Assembly (NCBI GenBank): GCA_016699535.1
Contig: CP064980.1
Span: 3,790,001 to 3,854,000, forward strand
Length of the DNA stretch: 64,000 nucleotides
Source: Myxococcales bacterium
GTDB lineage: Bacteria > Myxococcota_A > Polyangia > Polyangiales > GCA-016699535
Direction of reading: 5' to 3'
The notes under the pieces were generated by a model. The model was not told the origin of the DNA and made no database searches. It saw nothing but the letters and a program-made list of their open reading frames with translations. Position numbers and translations under genes: made by a program. How positions within the stretch are numbered: position 1 is the stretch's first letter; every line of letters starts with the position of its first letter. Below are positions 17,139-25,760 of this stretch, in pieces.

Positions 17139-17858
17139 CTAGTCCTCAGAAGCCTCAATCACCACAGGCTGCATGACGGGCTGAGCTTCGCTGTCTATGT
17201 TCCCTGGACTTTTTTCAGCGTTTGGCGCAATGGACTGCTCTTCAAGCTCTATCACAATAGGCTGTTGCGCAAGAGTATCAGAATCAGTCGTCTCTTTTTG
17301 ATGCTCCATCACACTGCGCTTGAGCAATGCCAACGCCTCTACGGCTGGGCGCCTTTCAATATGCTCCACCAAAACGTAACGCTGCTCAAGCGCTTCTTGC
17401 TCTTCGGGGCTCTGCGCAACCTTGTAGTCGTATTGCCATTTTTTGCTAATTCTCCGGAGAGAGTCTCCCCCATCCACGTCAGGCAGCATCTTGCGAATGT
17501 TTTTAGCAATAGCGTTTGCTACGGGCCGTGCCTCGTGAGGTCGGCAGTCCGAAAGCTCTGCGCTTTTTACTTTAACACTGTGATAGTGCCAAATGTCGCT
17601 GCGTCGAACTTGCAACACCCGTAAAACACGTCGAATGCAATTTTGGGGCATGCCTACCGTCTTGCCTACTGAAATCGGCGACACTGCCAACCCTTCGTCA
17701 GTATCGGCTTTTTGCTCGGAAACTAAAGCTGTCGTTTGGCCATCCTCTTCGGCTTGGGCATCGTAGTTGGGTGCAGGCCGATAAGCCGGTCCACTACCAC
17801 AAGCCAAGCCGAGAATGAGGCAAAACAAACTTGATGTTATCTTTATTAACTTACGCAT
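17139..17858 (-). CDS. Lipoprotein of unknown function
   Basis: 239 aa from the ATG at 17858, chosen because it follows a GGGG-containing ribosome site and begins a standard lipoprotein signal (MRKLIKITSSLFCLILGLACGSG). The frame extends 22 codons further upstream into the preceding gene's end. The middle region has two Cys, in QNCIRRVLRVLQVRR and ELSDCRPHE. The C-terminal third is acidic and repetitive: QPIVIELEEQ and QPVVIEASED are two variants of one short unit. It follows the beta-barrel gene by 13 bp, so the two probably form an operon for an envelope complex. I do not recognise the family. Confidence 0.65.
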   Translation of the reverse strand: MRKLIKITSSLFCLILGLACGSGPAYRPAPNYDAQAEEDGQTTALVSEQKADTDEGLAVSPISVGKTVGMPQNCIRRVLRVLQVRRSDIWHYHSVKVKSAELSDCRPHEARPVANAIAKNIRKMLPDVDGGDSLRRISKKWQYDYKVAQSPEEQEALEQRYVLVEHIERRPAVEALALLKRSVMEHQKETTDSDTLAQQPIVIELEEQSIAPNAEKSPGNIDSEAQPVMQPVVIEASED

Positions 17859-17871
17859 GTGTTTTCCCCGA

Positions 17872-18633
17872 TTAAAAATAGTAAATCGCCGAGATGTTGC
17901 CGGTAAAAATATCCCACGGCTCATCTTGTATCGATGTGGTTAATCCCAAATTATGAGAACTTACCTTTGTGACAATGTCATCGTCTCCAGGATTGTCCGT
18001 GGTCGTTTCAATCGACGCACTTGCATAGCGCATGTGCAATCCGATCGTGCCTTGTAGAGAAAGTTCTGGAATTCCGATAAAGCCAAAGTGGACCTCTGCA
18101 CCTGCACGTGCGCCCATCTCAAACAGCATACCAGACATGCTCGGATTGAGGTTCTTATCGTTGACACTTCCGCCTGCCACTGCAAAGTTCACCTCAGGAA
18201 TCACAAGAAATTTGTAATGGCGGCTATAGCTAAGCGCTAAAGGTAGGCCTGCATGCAATCCAACTCCCCATGTACTCGGATCGTTGGTGTCGCTGATCGT
18301 GCGATCGATAGCAACTTCTTTTTGTCCGCTTGAAAACTGAAGAGCCATCCCCGCTTCTACGCCGAGCGAGGGGTTCACCCAATAGCGAAACCCTAAGGTA
18401 GGCGCAATCAAATCATCAGCAGGATCCAAGGCTACGCCTTGAGCAGTCCCTTCAAAACGCGCAAAGGGGATGCGCTGGAAACCAAAATATCCCAATCCTA
18501 CTCGCCCGACCACCGAAAGATGATCACTGCTAGGCGATTCGTTTGAAGGACTCGTCTCTTGTGCAGCTGCAACAGTTGCAGCTGCAACCACTGCCGCGAT
18601 GGCCATTGTCATTACCGAAATCGTACGTCGCAT
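17872..18633 (-). CDS. Outer-membrane beta-barrel protein (about 253 aa)
   Basis: A signal peptide (MRRTISVMTMAIAAVVAAAT, cleavage near AQE-TSP) is followed by a Ser/Pro-rich linker and a barrel of alternating strands: VVGRVGLGYFGF, LGFRYWVNPSLGVEAGMAL, LSYSRHYKFLVIPEVNFAV, LSLQGTIGLHMRYA. The C-terminus is NISAIYYF, with terminal aromatic Phe. A strong GAGGAGAG ribosome site precedes the ATG. It resembles generic OmpA/OmpW-like small barrels but has no definable family signature. It is the promoter-proximal gene of a two-gene operon with the lipoprotein 17139-17858. Confidence 0.7.
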   Translation of the reverse strand: MRRTISVMTMAIAAVVAAATVAAAQETSPSNESPSSDHLSVVGRVGLGYFGFQRIPFARFEGTAQGVALDPADDLIAPTLGFRYWVNPSLGVEAGMALQFSSGQKEVAIDRTISDTNDPSTWGVGLHAGLPLALSYSRHYKFLVIPEVNFAVAGGSVNDKNLNPSMSGMLFEMGARAGAEVHFGFIGIPELSLQGTIGLHMRYASASIETTTDNPGDDDIVTKVSSHNLGLTTSIQDEPWDIFTGNISAIYYF

Positions 18634-18963
18634 GTGCTTCTCTCCTCAGAAATAAATAGATGAAGCATTGGCTTTCGCATTTAGAGCCTGCAGCGGTCAA
18701 AGCTATTTGAACGACAAACAAAGCCCTAAGGAATCAAAAAAAGCCAAAACGAAAAACGAGAGGAACAAAAGAAAAAAGACCCGGAGCAAAAAGCAGTGAA
18801 GCGCGTTTTCTTCGCACGCTGTTTGTAAAAACTTGGGAACGAAAACTGCACGGCTCAGTAGGCAGTGAAGATTTGCTACCTAAGTCAGCATCTGATAATC
18901 TTAATGGCATCAAGGCGTGATGACCTTGCTTTCATACCTTTGCCTACCATATGAGAGGGTGTC
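18634..18963. other. Divergent intergenic region between two envelope operons
   Basis: No coding frame is convincing. The region separates divergently transcribed genes, so promoters for both should lie here. The leftmost part is purine-rich with many A runs (18730-18800). GAGAGGG at 18952-18958 is the ribosome site for the plus-strand lipoprotein. I could not assign -35/-10 boxes with confidence. Confidence 0.4.
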
Positions 18964-20343
18964 ATGAATCAAGCTCCAAAGCTTGTGCGACAATGGTTTT
19001 GTGTTTTTTTTATTGGCGCAGCTTTGCTTGGTTGTAGTGGGAAGAAACCAAAAGATAGCAATGATGCCGGAAACGATCTGGACTCATCAAACGGCCAAGA
19101 TGGAGCCTTTGATGTGTTCAACCCCATCGATGATGCAGGCAATCCCATCCCCGTTCTTCAGTTTGAAAACTGCCTTGATACCAGCAACACGGCGGATGTT
19201 TGTCGTGATCCCGAGACTGTCGCATATGGAAGCGTCGGTGCGGAGTCCGCCGTTCACTTTGGCCTGGGAGACAATCCAACCTTCACCGACGGCTTTTTAG
19301 ATTCCGCCAATGAGCAGCTTGTTCTATCGGCCCTGATCAATACCAACGGAGCACCCGATCTAGGTGTTATTGCGACTGTAGATACTGTCACTGGTGAAAG
19401 AAAATTCATATCAGGTAGCTATGACGATGCCGTAAACGGTTTAACGCAAATTGGAAGTGGCGATGCTTTTGACAACTTCCAAAGCGTGCAGCCCGGAGCA
19501 AGCTCCTGGTTTGCCGTAGGACAGCGACGCATCACGATTGCTGGAATTCCGCCGACTTACGAACTGGAACACTATATCGTAAGCATCGATCCCAATACCG
19601 GGACGAGGACTTTGCTTTGGCCTGCGGAAACAGATGGTGGAACCAGCGGCGTGCCCAACGCTGCAACAGACTGGACCTGCGATGGTATTTCCAACGTCAT
19701 CGTCAGCCCAACACCCATGATATCCGACGGCAGCCACACTTTATATTTTACCGTTCGTGAAAACAGCACAGAGCAAGCTCGCGGCTTAGTAAGTTTCGAT
19801 ACGAGCGACAACTCCTGCGCCGTGATTAGTTTTTCTGGAAGTGTAACCACCACTGATACCGGTGCGGGCATACCCATCGAATACAGTGCGGACGCACTCG
19901 CCTTTAACAATGGATATGTTTGGTGGCTCGCGGGTCACGCTCAAAAACTTTTTCAAATACGGCTGAGCGACGGTAGTCGCGCACTTGTTTCGTACTGGAT
20001 CGAAAATTCTACCACTGTTGGCAATGGTGATAGGCTTGGACAAGAGTCAATGGCTTACAGTGCTCTTAGCAGCCGGCTTTGGACTTGGCATGGATTTGAT
20101 AATCCGATTAATCCACTGCCCCAACCCTGGCTTGCTTATACTATACCGGACTTTGCTACGCCTGCCAAAGCTCTCGACCGAAGCTCTGTTGCTTTAATGG
20201 ACAACGACCCGGTGAAGGAACCTGAAATGACAGGTCTACTTCTTCCTCATCATCTTAACCCTGACTGGGTTTTTGTCACAAGCTACGGAAGTCTTCTAAT
20301 CTTGGATGCGAGCAATGGAAACGCAAATATCTTTTCACGTTAA
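18964..20343 (+). CDS. Lipoprotein, probable beta-propeller-like fold
   Basis: 459 aa. The lipoprotein signal FFIGAALLGCSGK is followed by an Asp/Asn-rich linker. The body contains repeated strand-turn units with motifs such as LGVIATVDTVTGERKFISG, YIVSIDPNTGTRTLLWPA and KLFQIRLSDGSRALVSYW. Each has the form hydrophobic strand, D/S-x-x-T/S-G-x-R and a second strand, as in propeller blades that bind or scaffold. Paired Cys (ENCLD, DVCRD, DWTCDG, DNSCAV) may form disulfides. It is first in a four-gene operon with a TPR protein, a PEGA kinase and another lipoprotein, and overlaps the TPR gene by 38 bp. Function unknown; it may be a surface sensor or substrate of the kinase system. Confidence 0.65.
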   Translation: MNQAPKLVRQWFCVFFIGAALLGCSGKKPKDSNDAGNDLDSSNGQDGAFDVFNPIDDAGNPIPVLQFENCLDTSNTADVCRDPETVAYGSVGAESAVHFGLGDNPTFTDGFLDSANEQLVLSALINTNGAPDLGVIATVDTVTGERKFISGSYDDAVNGLTQIGSGDAFDNFQSVQPGASSWFAVGQRRITIAGIPPTYELEHYIVSIDPNTGTRTLLWPAETDGGTSGVPNAATDWTCDGISNVIVSPTPMISDGSHTLYFTVRENSTEQARGLVSFDTSDNSCAVISFSGSVTTTDTGAGIPIEYSADALAFNNGYVWWLAGHAQKLFQIRLSDGSRALVSYWIENSTTVGNGDRLGQESMAYSALSSRLWTWHGFDNPINPLPQPWLAYTIPDFATPAKALDRSSVALMDNDPVKEPEMTGLLLPHHLNPDWVFVTSYGSLLILDASNGNANIFSR

Positions 20344-20929
20344 GCGCTCGATAGCACTTGTCGCCACGCTGGCCGTGAGCCTGAATGCATCGATTTCACA
20401 TGCGCAACAAAGCCGCAGCATCGATCTTGCACAACAAGCCTACGATGAAGGAAAACTCGACCTCGCTCTTCAACTCTTTGAATCAGCAAAAAAAGAATCA
20501 CCGTACTCCGATGAAGAGCTCGTCGCGATCCATTTGCATATCGGAATTTTACGCGGTGCTCGCGGAGAAGCGCAGGAAGCAAAATCCGCATTTAAGAAAG
20601 CTTTCGCCCTTAACCCACAACTTGAGGCTCCTCCAGAACTGAGCCCCTCACTGCGTGCCATTTTTTTTGAAGCCAAGAGCGAAGAGACTGCCCCTAAGAT
20701 AACCCCTAAAGACGCTGCAATGAGCGCCTCCACGCAAGAGATTCATCCACCAGAATTAGTGCTCGAAAAGCCATACGAATCGGAATCAAACTGGTTTCAA
20801 AGTCCTTGGTTTTGGATCGGAACCGGGGCTGTGTTGGCAGTCGCCACAACCATCATTTTGCTTGTCGCATTGTCTGACACCAAGCAGAGCTATGTCTTTG
20901 ATGCACCGAGGGTAGAAAATCCACCATGA
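20306..20929 (+). CDS. Exported TPR protein with C-terminal membrane anchor
   Basis: 207 aa from ATG 20306 (ATG 20315 is also possible). A signal peptide (about residues 13-34, ending ISHAQQ) leads into a TPR-like helical repeat: SIDLAQQAYDEGKLDLALQLFESAKKE, then a second helix pair ending AFALNPQLEAPPELSPSLR. A charged linker and one membrane helix (WFWIGTGAVLAVATTIILLVAL) close the protein. The gene overlaps both the preceding lipoprotein and the kinase start (ATGA at 20926-20929). It looks like a protein-interaction platform, probably periplasmic, linked to the kinase operon. This layout is common in myxobacterial PEGA-kinase neighbourhoods. Confidence 0.7.
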   Translation: MRAMETQISFHVKRSIALVATLAVSLNASISHAQQSRSIDLAQQAYDEGKLDLALQLFESAKKESPYSDEELVAIHLHIGILRGARGEAQEAKSAFKKAFALNPQLEAPPELSPSLRAIFFEAKSEETAPKITPKDAAMSASTQEIHPPELVLEKPYESESNWFQSPWFWIGTGAVLAVATTIILLVALSDTKQSYVFDAPRVENPP

Positions 20930-22692
20930 GTGATCGTAAAACAGTCGCTGAACGTCGCGCTTCAGTTCAAGAACGGCATTCGGTACCAAACGAGGAGGAG
21001 CAAAACAGACTCACTCGTCTTTCGTGGACAGAAAAACACACCATTGGAGGCTATGAACTCGTTGAGCTGTTGGGCGTTGGTGGAATGGGACAAGTGTATT
21101 TGGCTCGCAAAACCGGGCCTGGCGGCTTTGAGAAATGGGTTGCGCTAAAACGTATCCATCCTAAATTCGTAGGGGATCCGACCTATATCAACATGTTTTT
21201 GGATGAAGCACGGATTGCGGCATCGATTCACCATCCCAATGTTGCGCAAGTCTACGATCTTGGCATGCAGGGTGAAGAATACTACCTGACGATGGAATAC
21301 CTTAACGGTGAGCACCTAGCTTCGTTGCTAAACAAGCTCAACGAAAACGGTGCGATGCTTGATGTTGAGTTAGCTGCTTTCATTGTTGCTCAAGCTGCTC
21401 GAGGCCTGCACTACGCCCATGAAGCAAAAAACTCAGCAGGACAAAAGCTAGAACTTGTCCATCGTGACATTTCACCTCAGAACATATTTATTACCTATGG
21501 CGGCGAAGTGAAGATTACGGACTTTGGCGTAGCACACGCCATTAACCGAATTTCGAAAACACGCACCGGAGGTATCAAGGGCAAAAGCCCATACATGGCA
21601 CCAGAGCAAGTACTCGGGCTCGACATGGATCGTCGTGCGGACGTTTTTGCATTGGGGGCAGTTCTCTGGGAATCTTTAATCGGTAGCCGCTTGTTTCAAG
21701 GAAAAACGGATGGCGAGATCTTGATGAAGGTAGCCAAAGCCGAGATTCCTGATCCCAAACAATTTCGGCCGGATCTCCCCCAGGATCTGGTAAGTATCTT
21801 ATTACGCGCCTTAGCCAAAGAGCCCGGCGACCGTTTTGCGCACGCGCAAGCGATGGAAGAAGAGCTCAACCGGTTTTTACACAAGCGTACCCATAAAGTT
21901 GACGGCGTAGTGCTCTCTCAACAGATGAATAAAATGTTTGAAGACGAGCGCCAAATCAAGGACGACCTTCGAGTTCGGAGTTCGCAAATGACCACGGCCT
22001 CCGGAGTGACTGCCCTCTCTGTCGAAGCAGATGCTCCTATTTCCCATCTTCGATCAGCTCCAACACTTAAGGACACGACACGCGCCTCAGAAACACTCGA
22101 AGAGCAAAACGTGCAAAATGAAGGAAAAGGAAAGACCCTGCAGCTTGCAGTGCTGGCGGTCTTGCTCATGGGAGTAATAGCTCTGTTTGCCAGTTCTTTT
22201 TTTGAACAAAAGCCAGTTTCAAAACATCTCTATGGCACGGTCTACCTGCAAAGTGAACCAAGCGGAGCCGAGGTCACCATTGATCAGATCAAGCAACCCG
22301 GAAACACCCCCTTATCCGTCAAGCACCTTAACACGGGAAGGCATCAACTAAATCTGAGACTCGAAGGCTTCCAAGAAAAGCAAGCGAGCTTTGATCTTGA
22401 CGAAGGAAACACAAAGCTTCGTTATACTCTGGTTCCACTGAAGCCCCAGGATGCCAAACAAAAATCTCAAGTGACAACTCGCCAAGGTCAGGCTTTTGTC
22501 AACATCCTTAGTCGACCATGGGCCACTGTAAAAATTAATGGACAGCTTGCAGGACAAACTCCTCTAATTAAGCACAAAGTTCCTTCTGGCCCCTTGGTGA
22601 TTGAGTTGCAAGCAGAAGGAGTGGGCGCAACCAAAACGCTCCACGCAAAAAGCAAACCGGGACAAACCTTGTCGTTCAATGAGAACCTATGA
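20926..22692 (+). CDS. Serine/threonine protein kinase with membrane helix and two PEGA domains
   Basis: 588 aa. The Hanks-type kinase domain (about residues 43-325) has the G-loop LLGVGGMGQVYLAR, catalytic Lys in WVALKRIH, catalytic loop VHRDISPQN, ITDFGVAH (DFG) and activation-loop end KSPYMAPEQ. A linker follows, then one membrane helix (AVLAVLLMGVIALFASSFF, near 410-428). Two PEGA-type domains follow: GTVYLQSEPSGAEVTIDQ near 437 and FVNILSRPWATVKINGQ near 525. These are known as extracytoplasmic ligand- or surface-interaction modules. All catalytic residues appear intact. It is co-transcribed with a TPR protein and two lipoproteins, so it probably senses envelope state. Confidence 0.9.
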   Translation: MSDRKTVAERRASVQERHSVPNEEEQNRLTRLSWTEKHTIGGYELVELLGVGGMGQVYLARKTGPGGFEKWVALKRIHPKFVGDPTYINMFLDEARIAASIHHPNVAQVYDLGMQGEEYYLTMEYLNGEHLASLLNKLNENGAMLDVELAAFIVAQAARGLHYAHEAKNSAGQKLELVHRDISPQNIFITYGGEVKITDFGVAHAINRISKTRTGGIKGKSPYMAPEQVLGLDMDRRADVFALGAVLWESLIGSRLFQGKTDGEILMKVAKAEIPDPKQFRPDLPQDLVSILLRALAKEPGDRFAHAQAMEEELNRFLHKRTHKVDGVVLSQQMNKMFEDERQIKDDLRVRSSQMTTASGVTALSVEADAPISHLRSAPTLKDTTRASETLEEQNVQNEGKGKTLQLAVLAVLLMGVIALFASSFFEQKPVSKHLYGTVYLQSEPSGAEVTIDQIKQPGNTPLSVKHLNTGRHQLNLRLEGFQEKQASFDLDEGNTKLRYTLVPLKPQDAKQKSQVTTRQGQAFVNILSRPWATVKINGQLAGQTPLIKHKVPSGPLVIELQAEGVGATKTLHAKSKPGQTLSFNENL

Positions 22693-23144
22693 TGGAAAAG
22701 ATACTTCTTGTGTTCCTTTTTTTTGTGTCAACTTGTTTTGCTTCTTGCACAAGCACCGAGGAGGTTCATATCCCCGTCTCCTTGTTCCCAGAAGGGCGCT
22801 ATCCTATCTCCTATGAGCTAGTTATTATTGAGGCAGAGCTTTGTCCAACCGCCGAAGCGTATTTCGCCAACGACCCCTTTGAGGGTGAACTGTATCGCCA
22901 AAATTTCTTTATCGATGAGTCTTACGAAATTGGAGAGCTTCCCGATGAAAGCTTGATCGCAGTTGGCATAGGACGCGGCCCAGACTGCACCCCAGAGCAC
23001 TTCGGTTGCGTTCCTGTGAACGCACGGGCCAGCGGTGCAATTGAGATCACCCTGCAAGAGGTGGACTTTTCCCGTTTTGTCTTGCTGGACAGCGATGTCT
23101 GCCCGCAAGGGCTGCTATGTCAAGGCCAAGACGGCTGCATTTAA
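22689..23144 (+). CDS. Small secreted, probably lipidated, Cys-rich protein
   Basis: 151 aa. A short signal (LLVFLFFVSTCFASCTSTE) has two possible Cys, and the second gives a lipobox-like FASC. The body has Cys in ELCPT, PDCTP, FGCVP, DVCPQ, LLCQG and DGCI, so several disulfides are likely. The start ATG overlaps the kinase stop codon (22689-22692), making it the last gene of the kinase operon. No family recognised. It may bind ligand for, or interact with, the PEGA modules; this is only an inference from gene order. It converges on hisD 73 bp downstream. Confidence 0.6.
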   Translation: MMEKILLVFLFFVSTCFASCTSTEEVHIPVSLFPEGRYPISYELVIIEAELCPTAEAYFANDPFEGELYRQNFFIDESYEIGELPDESLIAVGIGRGPDCTPEHFGCVPVNARASGAIEITLQEVDFSRFVLLDSDVCPQGLLCQGQDGCI

Positions 23145-23217
23145 TCGGAGCACGCGTTGATGCGAGATGGAGAAAAATTCTGCTGAAGTTAAAAAGCGCA
23201 TTGGATCCCCAAAGCTA

Positions 23218-24489
23218 TTATCGCGAGTTTTGATAACGAAGCTCGGCCGCACGGGCGTGGGCTTCGAGGCCTTCGAGCCGAGCAAAATCAGTCGCATCTT
23301 TAGCAAGGGTGGCGACGCCGCGGGTGTCATCCAAGTGAAGCCAAGTGCGAACCCGCAAGAAGTTTAAGACCGACAAACCTCCGGTGATGCGTGCGGTGCC
23401 CGAAGTGGGCAATACGTGATTGGGGCCTGCGCCGTAATCACCAAAGACTTCGGCTCCGGCAATGCCACTAAACAAGGCACCGTAGTGACGTAGTTTCTTT
23501 CGGTAGGGTTCAGGATCTCGAACAGACAGCTGCAAATGCTCTGGCGCAAGCGCGTCACAAATCTCGATGGCCTGTGCTTCATCTTTGGCCAACACAGAAA
23601 AACTATGCGAAAGCGCCTGTTTGGCTGTCTCTGCAGTCGGCAAATCCCGGAGCTGCACGCCGAGCTCCCGATTCACTTCATCAAAAATCGCTTCATCTAA
23701 ACTAACAAGAATGACTTGCGCATCAGAGTCGTGTTCAGCTTGCGCAAGCAAATCAGCAGCAAGTAGCTGCGGACTTGAGGAGCGATCGGCCAGTACGACG
23801 AGCTCCGAAGGCCCAGCCAGCATATCAATGGCAACTTGTCCTGAGGCGAGTTTCTTCGCTGCGGTAACCCAACGGTTGCCAGGACCGACAATCGCATCGC
23901 ATCGTGGGACGCTTTGAGTTCCGTAAGCCAAAGCAGCAATGGCTTGAGCGCCGCCCACAGCAAGCAGAGCATCAGCACCCGCAATGGCCGCCGCAGCCTT
24001 GGTTAAAACAGAAGGTTTAGGCGAAGCGACCCAGACTTGCTTTACCCCTGCTACCCGCGCGGTAATGGCTGTCATAAGCACCGATGAGGGCAGAGGATGC
24101 CTGCCGGCAGGAGCGTAGCAGCCGGCGCTATCCATCGGACTTACACTATGACCAGCTGTTCCGCCCGGCACACGAGTGCTTACTTCCTTAATCGCATGAC
24201 GTTGAAGGTCAGCGAAGGCTTGAATGCGTGCAGCCGTACGCTCAAGCAAAGCGCGTTCATTCGCACTGATATGTTTCAAGGCCTGTTCAAGTTCTGCTCG
24301 TGAGATCACCAAAGCATCATCCGCTTGCAAGTCGCCAAAACGAAGGGCGTACTTCCTTACGGCCTCATCACCGCCCTTGCGCACTTCCTCCATGATTGCC
24401 GATACACTTTGGAGTGTTTTCGGGTCCACCAGATCGAGGCGTTGCTGGCTTAGCTGCTCGGGCGTTGCGCGTTTGAGCCATTCCGTCAT
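23218..24489 (-). CDS. hisD: Histidinol dehydrogenase
   Basis: 423 aa, the last enzyme of histidine synthesis, oxidising L-histidinol to L-histidine in two NAD-dependent steps. Recognisable HisD blocks are GCYAPAGRHPLPSSVLMTA, VGPGNRWVTAAKKLASG, AGPSELVVLADRSS, AQAEHDSDAQVILVS, LAPEHLQLSV, GDYGAGPNHVLPTSGTAR. The zinc- and substrate-binding Gln-His-Asp-His set is consistent with these. Length is normal for the family. Its ATG overlaps the stop of the hisA-hisIE gene by four bases, so it is translationally coupled. It is the promoter-distal gene of the operon. Confidence 0.95.
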   Translation of the reverse strand: MTEWLKRATPEQLSQQRLDLVDPKTLQSVSAIMEEVRKGGDEAVRKYALRFGDLQADDALVISRAELEQALKHISANERALLERTAARIQAFADLQRHAIKEVSTRVPGGTAGHSVSPMDSAGCYAPAGRHPLPSSVLMTAITARVAGVKQVWVASPKPSVLTKAAAAIAGADALLAVGGAQAIAALAYGTQSVPRCDAIVGPGNRWVTAAKKLASGQVAIDMLAGPSELVVLADRSSSPQLLAADLLAQAEHDSDAQVILVSLDEAIFDEVNRELGVQLRDLPTAETAKQALSHSFSVLAKDEAQAIEICDALAPEHLQLSVRDPEPYRKKLRHYGALFSGIAGAEVFGDYGAGPNHVLPTSGTARITGGLSVLNFLRVRTWLHLDDTRGVATLAKDATDFARLEGLEAHARAAELRYQNSR

Positions 24490-25760
24490 TCTTCGTCCTT
24501 GGTTTTTATTTTAGCGTCGCCCGGACGACGCGTCAGCACAAGCGCACGGCGATCTAATTCGGCCTCGATCTGGGAAAGGTCAATTCCATGTTTTGTCATT
24601 TTTACCATCGAAAAATAGACAACATCGGCAATCTCATGGACAATTTCTGCCAATTCTGTCGCCTCGGTCAGTTCCCCGGCTTCTTCTAAAATCTTAGCAT
24701 TGAGCAGCTTGGCATCGCCAAAGAGCCGTTTGGTGTATGAGCCCTCGGGAGCCTGCAGCATACGTTCTTTAAGAACTTGAGTCAGCGAAACAAGTCCATG
24801 TGCATCGCCCCAACAGCTGTGTGTATCCTTGTGGCAAAACCCCGCGCCCGCTTGACGCACGACAAAGCGCAATGCATCGCGATCACAATCGAGGTCTACC
24901 GACAAAAGCTCTTGCGTTGCACCGGAAGTCTCACCTTTTTTCCACAGCCCACGTTTGCGCGAATGATACACTCCGCTTTGGCTCTCTACGGCTTGCTCGA
25001 GACTTTCTGCGCTCGAATAAGCTAACCCTAAAGCATCGCCATGTTCCGAAACAACAACAGTCGGCCAAAGGCCATCCGCTCGATCACTCTTGAGCGGTGC
25101 TGCAATGGCCGCTGCAAGTGACATCTTGTTTGCATAAAGCGCCATGCCCACCTGAGCATCAGCACCAAGGGCATCAAGTTCGGCGATTTCCGCAGGACTG
25201 CTCACGCCACCCGCAATCGTTATTTCTGAACCTCGCGCAGCATCGATTAGCTTTTTTGCATACTCGAGATTCGCTCCTCCTAAGCGCCCTTCCCTCTCGA
25301 CCATGGTAATTAAAAAACCACCCACGTAAGGCGCAAGCTCTGAAAGACGCTCTTCGATGCGCACGCCAGTCTTCTTTTTCCAACCTTCAACAACGATTTC
25401 CCCGTCAACGGCATCCAGCGCGGCCATCAAACGCCCTTTGGGAAACTTTCTCAAAAGCTCAGGAACAGCCGCTGTGCCTAAAATAATTTTAGATGCGCCT
25501 GCATCAAGCCACATGCGGGCTGTCTCTTCGCTGCGAATACCGCCGCCCACACGACACCGGGCCATGCCAAGCAAGTCCTTGATAATCGATTCGTTCGATC
25601 CTTGACTCATCGCTGCATCGAGATCAATGCATGCTATCTCTCCTGCTAAACGAAATTTTCTCGCTATGGGGCGCGGATCGCCTGCATCGATTTTGAGTTT
25701 TTTTCCGCCCACAAGCTGAACAGCATGGCCATTCATTAAATCAATCGAAGGAATAATCAT
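24486..25760 (-). CDS. hisAIE: Fusion of HisA, HisI and HisE (three histidine-pathway enzymes in one chain)
   Basis: 424 aa. Residues 1-~225 are HisA (ProFAR isomerase): opening IIPSIDLMNGHAVQL with catalytic Asp, RVGGGIRSEETARMW, MAALDAVDGEIVVEG (second Asp) and TIAGGVSSPAEI. Residues ~228-315 are HisI (phosphoribosyl-AMP cyclohydrolase): HSRKRGLWKKGETSGATQ, DLDCDRDAL and FCHKDTHSCW, keeping the metal-binding Cys. Residues ~330-424 are HisE (phosphoribosyl-ATP pyrophosphatase): AKILEEAGELTEA and HEIADVVYFSMVKM. The chain therefore catalyses steps 2, 3 and 4 of the pathway consecutively. The gene overlaps hisF and hisD by four bases each. HisI-HisE fusions are common; adding HisA in front is unusual to my knowledge. 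Confidence 0.9.
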   Translation of the reverse strand: MIIPSIDLMNGHAVQLVGGKKLKIDAGDPRPIARKFRLAGEIACIDLDAAMSQGSNESIIKDLLGMARCRVGGGIRSEETARMWLDAGASKIILGTAAVPELLRKFPKGRLMAALDAVDGEIVVEGWKKKTGVRIEERLSELAPYVGGFLITMVEREGRLGGANLEYAKKLIDAARGSEITIAGGVSSPAEIAELDALGADAQVGMALYANKMSLAAAIAAPLKSDRADGLWPTVVVSEHGDALGLAYSSAESLEQAVESQSGVYHSRKRGLWKKGETSGATQELLSVDLDCDRDALRFVVRQAGAGFCHKDTHSCWGDAHGLVSLTQVLKERMLQAPEGSYTKRLFGDAKLLNAKILEEAGELTEATELAEIVHEIADVVYFSMVKMTKHGIDLSQIEAELDRRALVLTRRPGDAKIKTKDEE

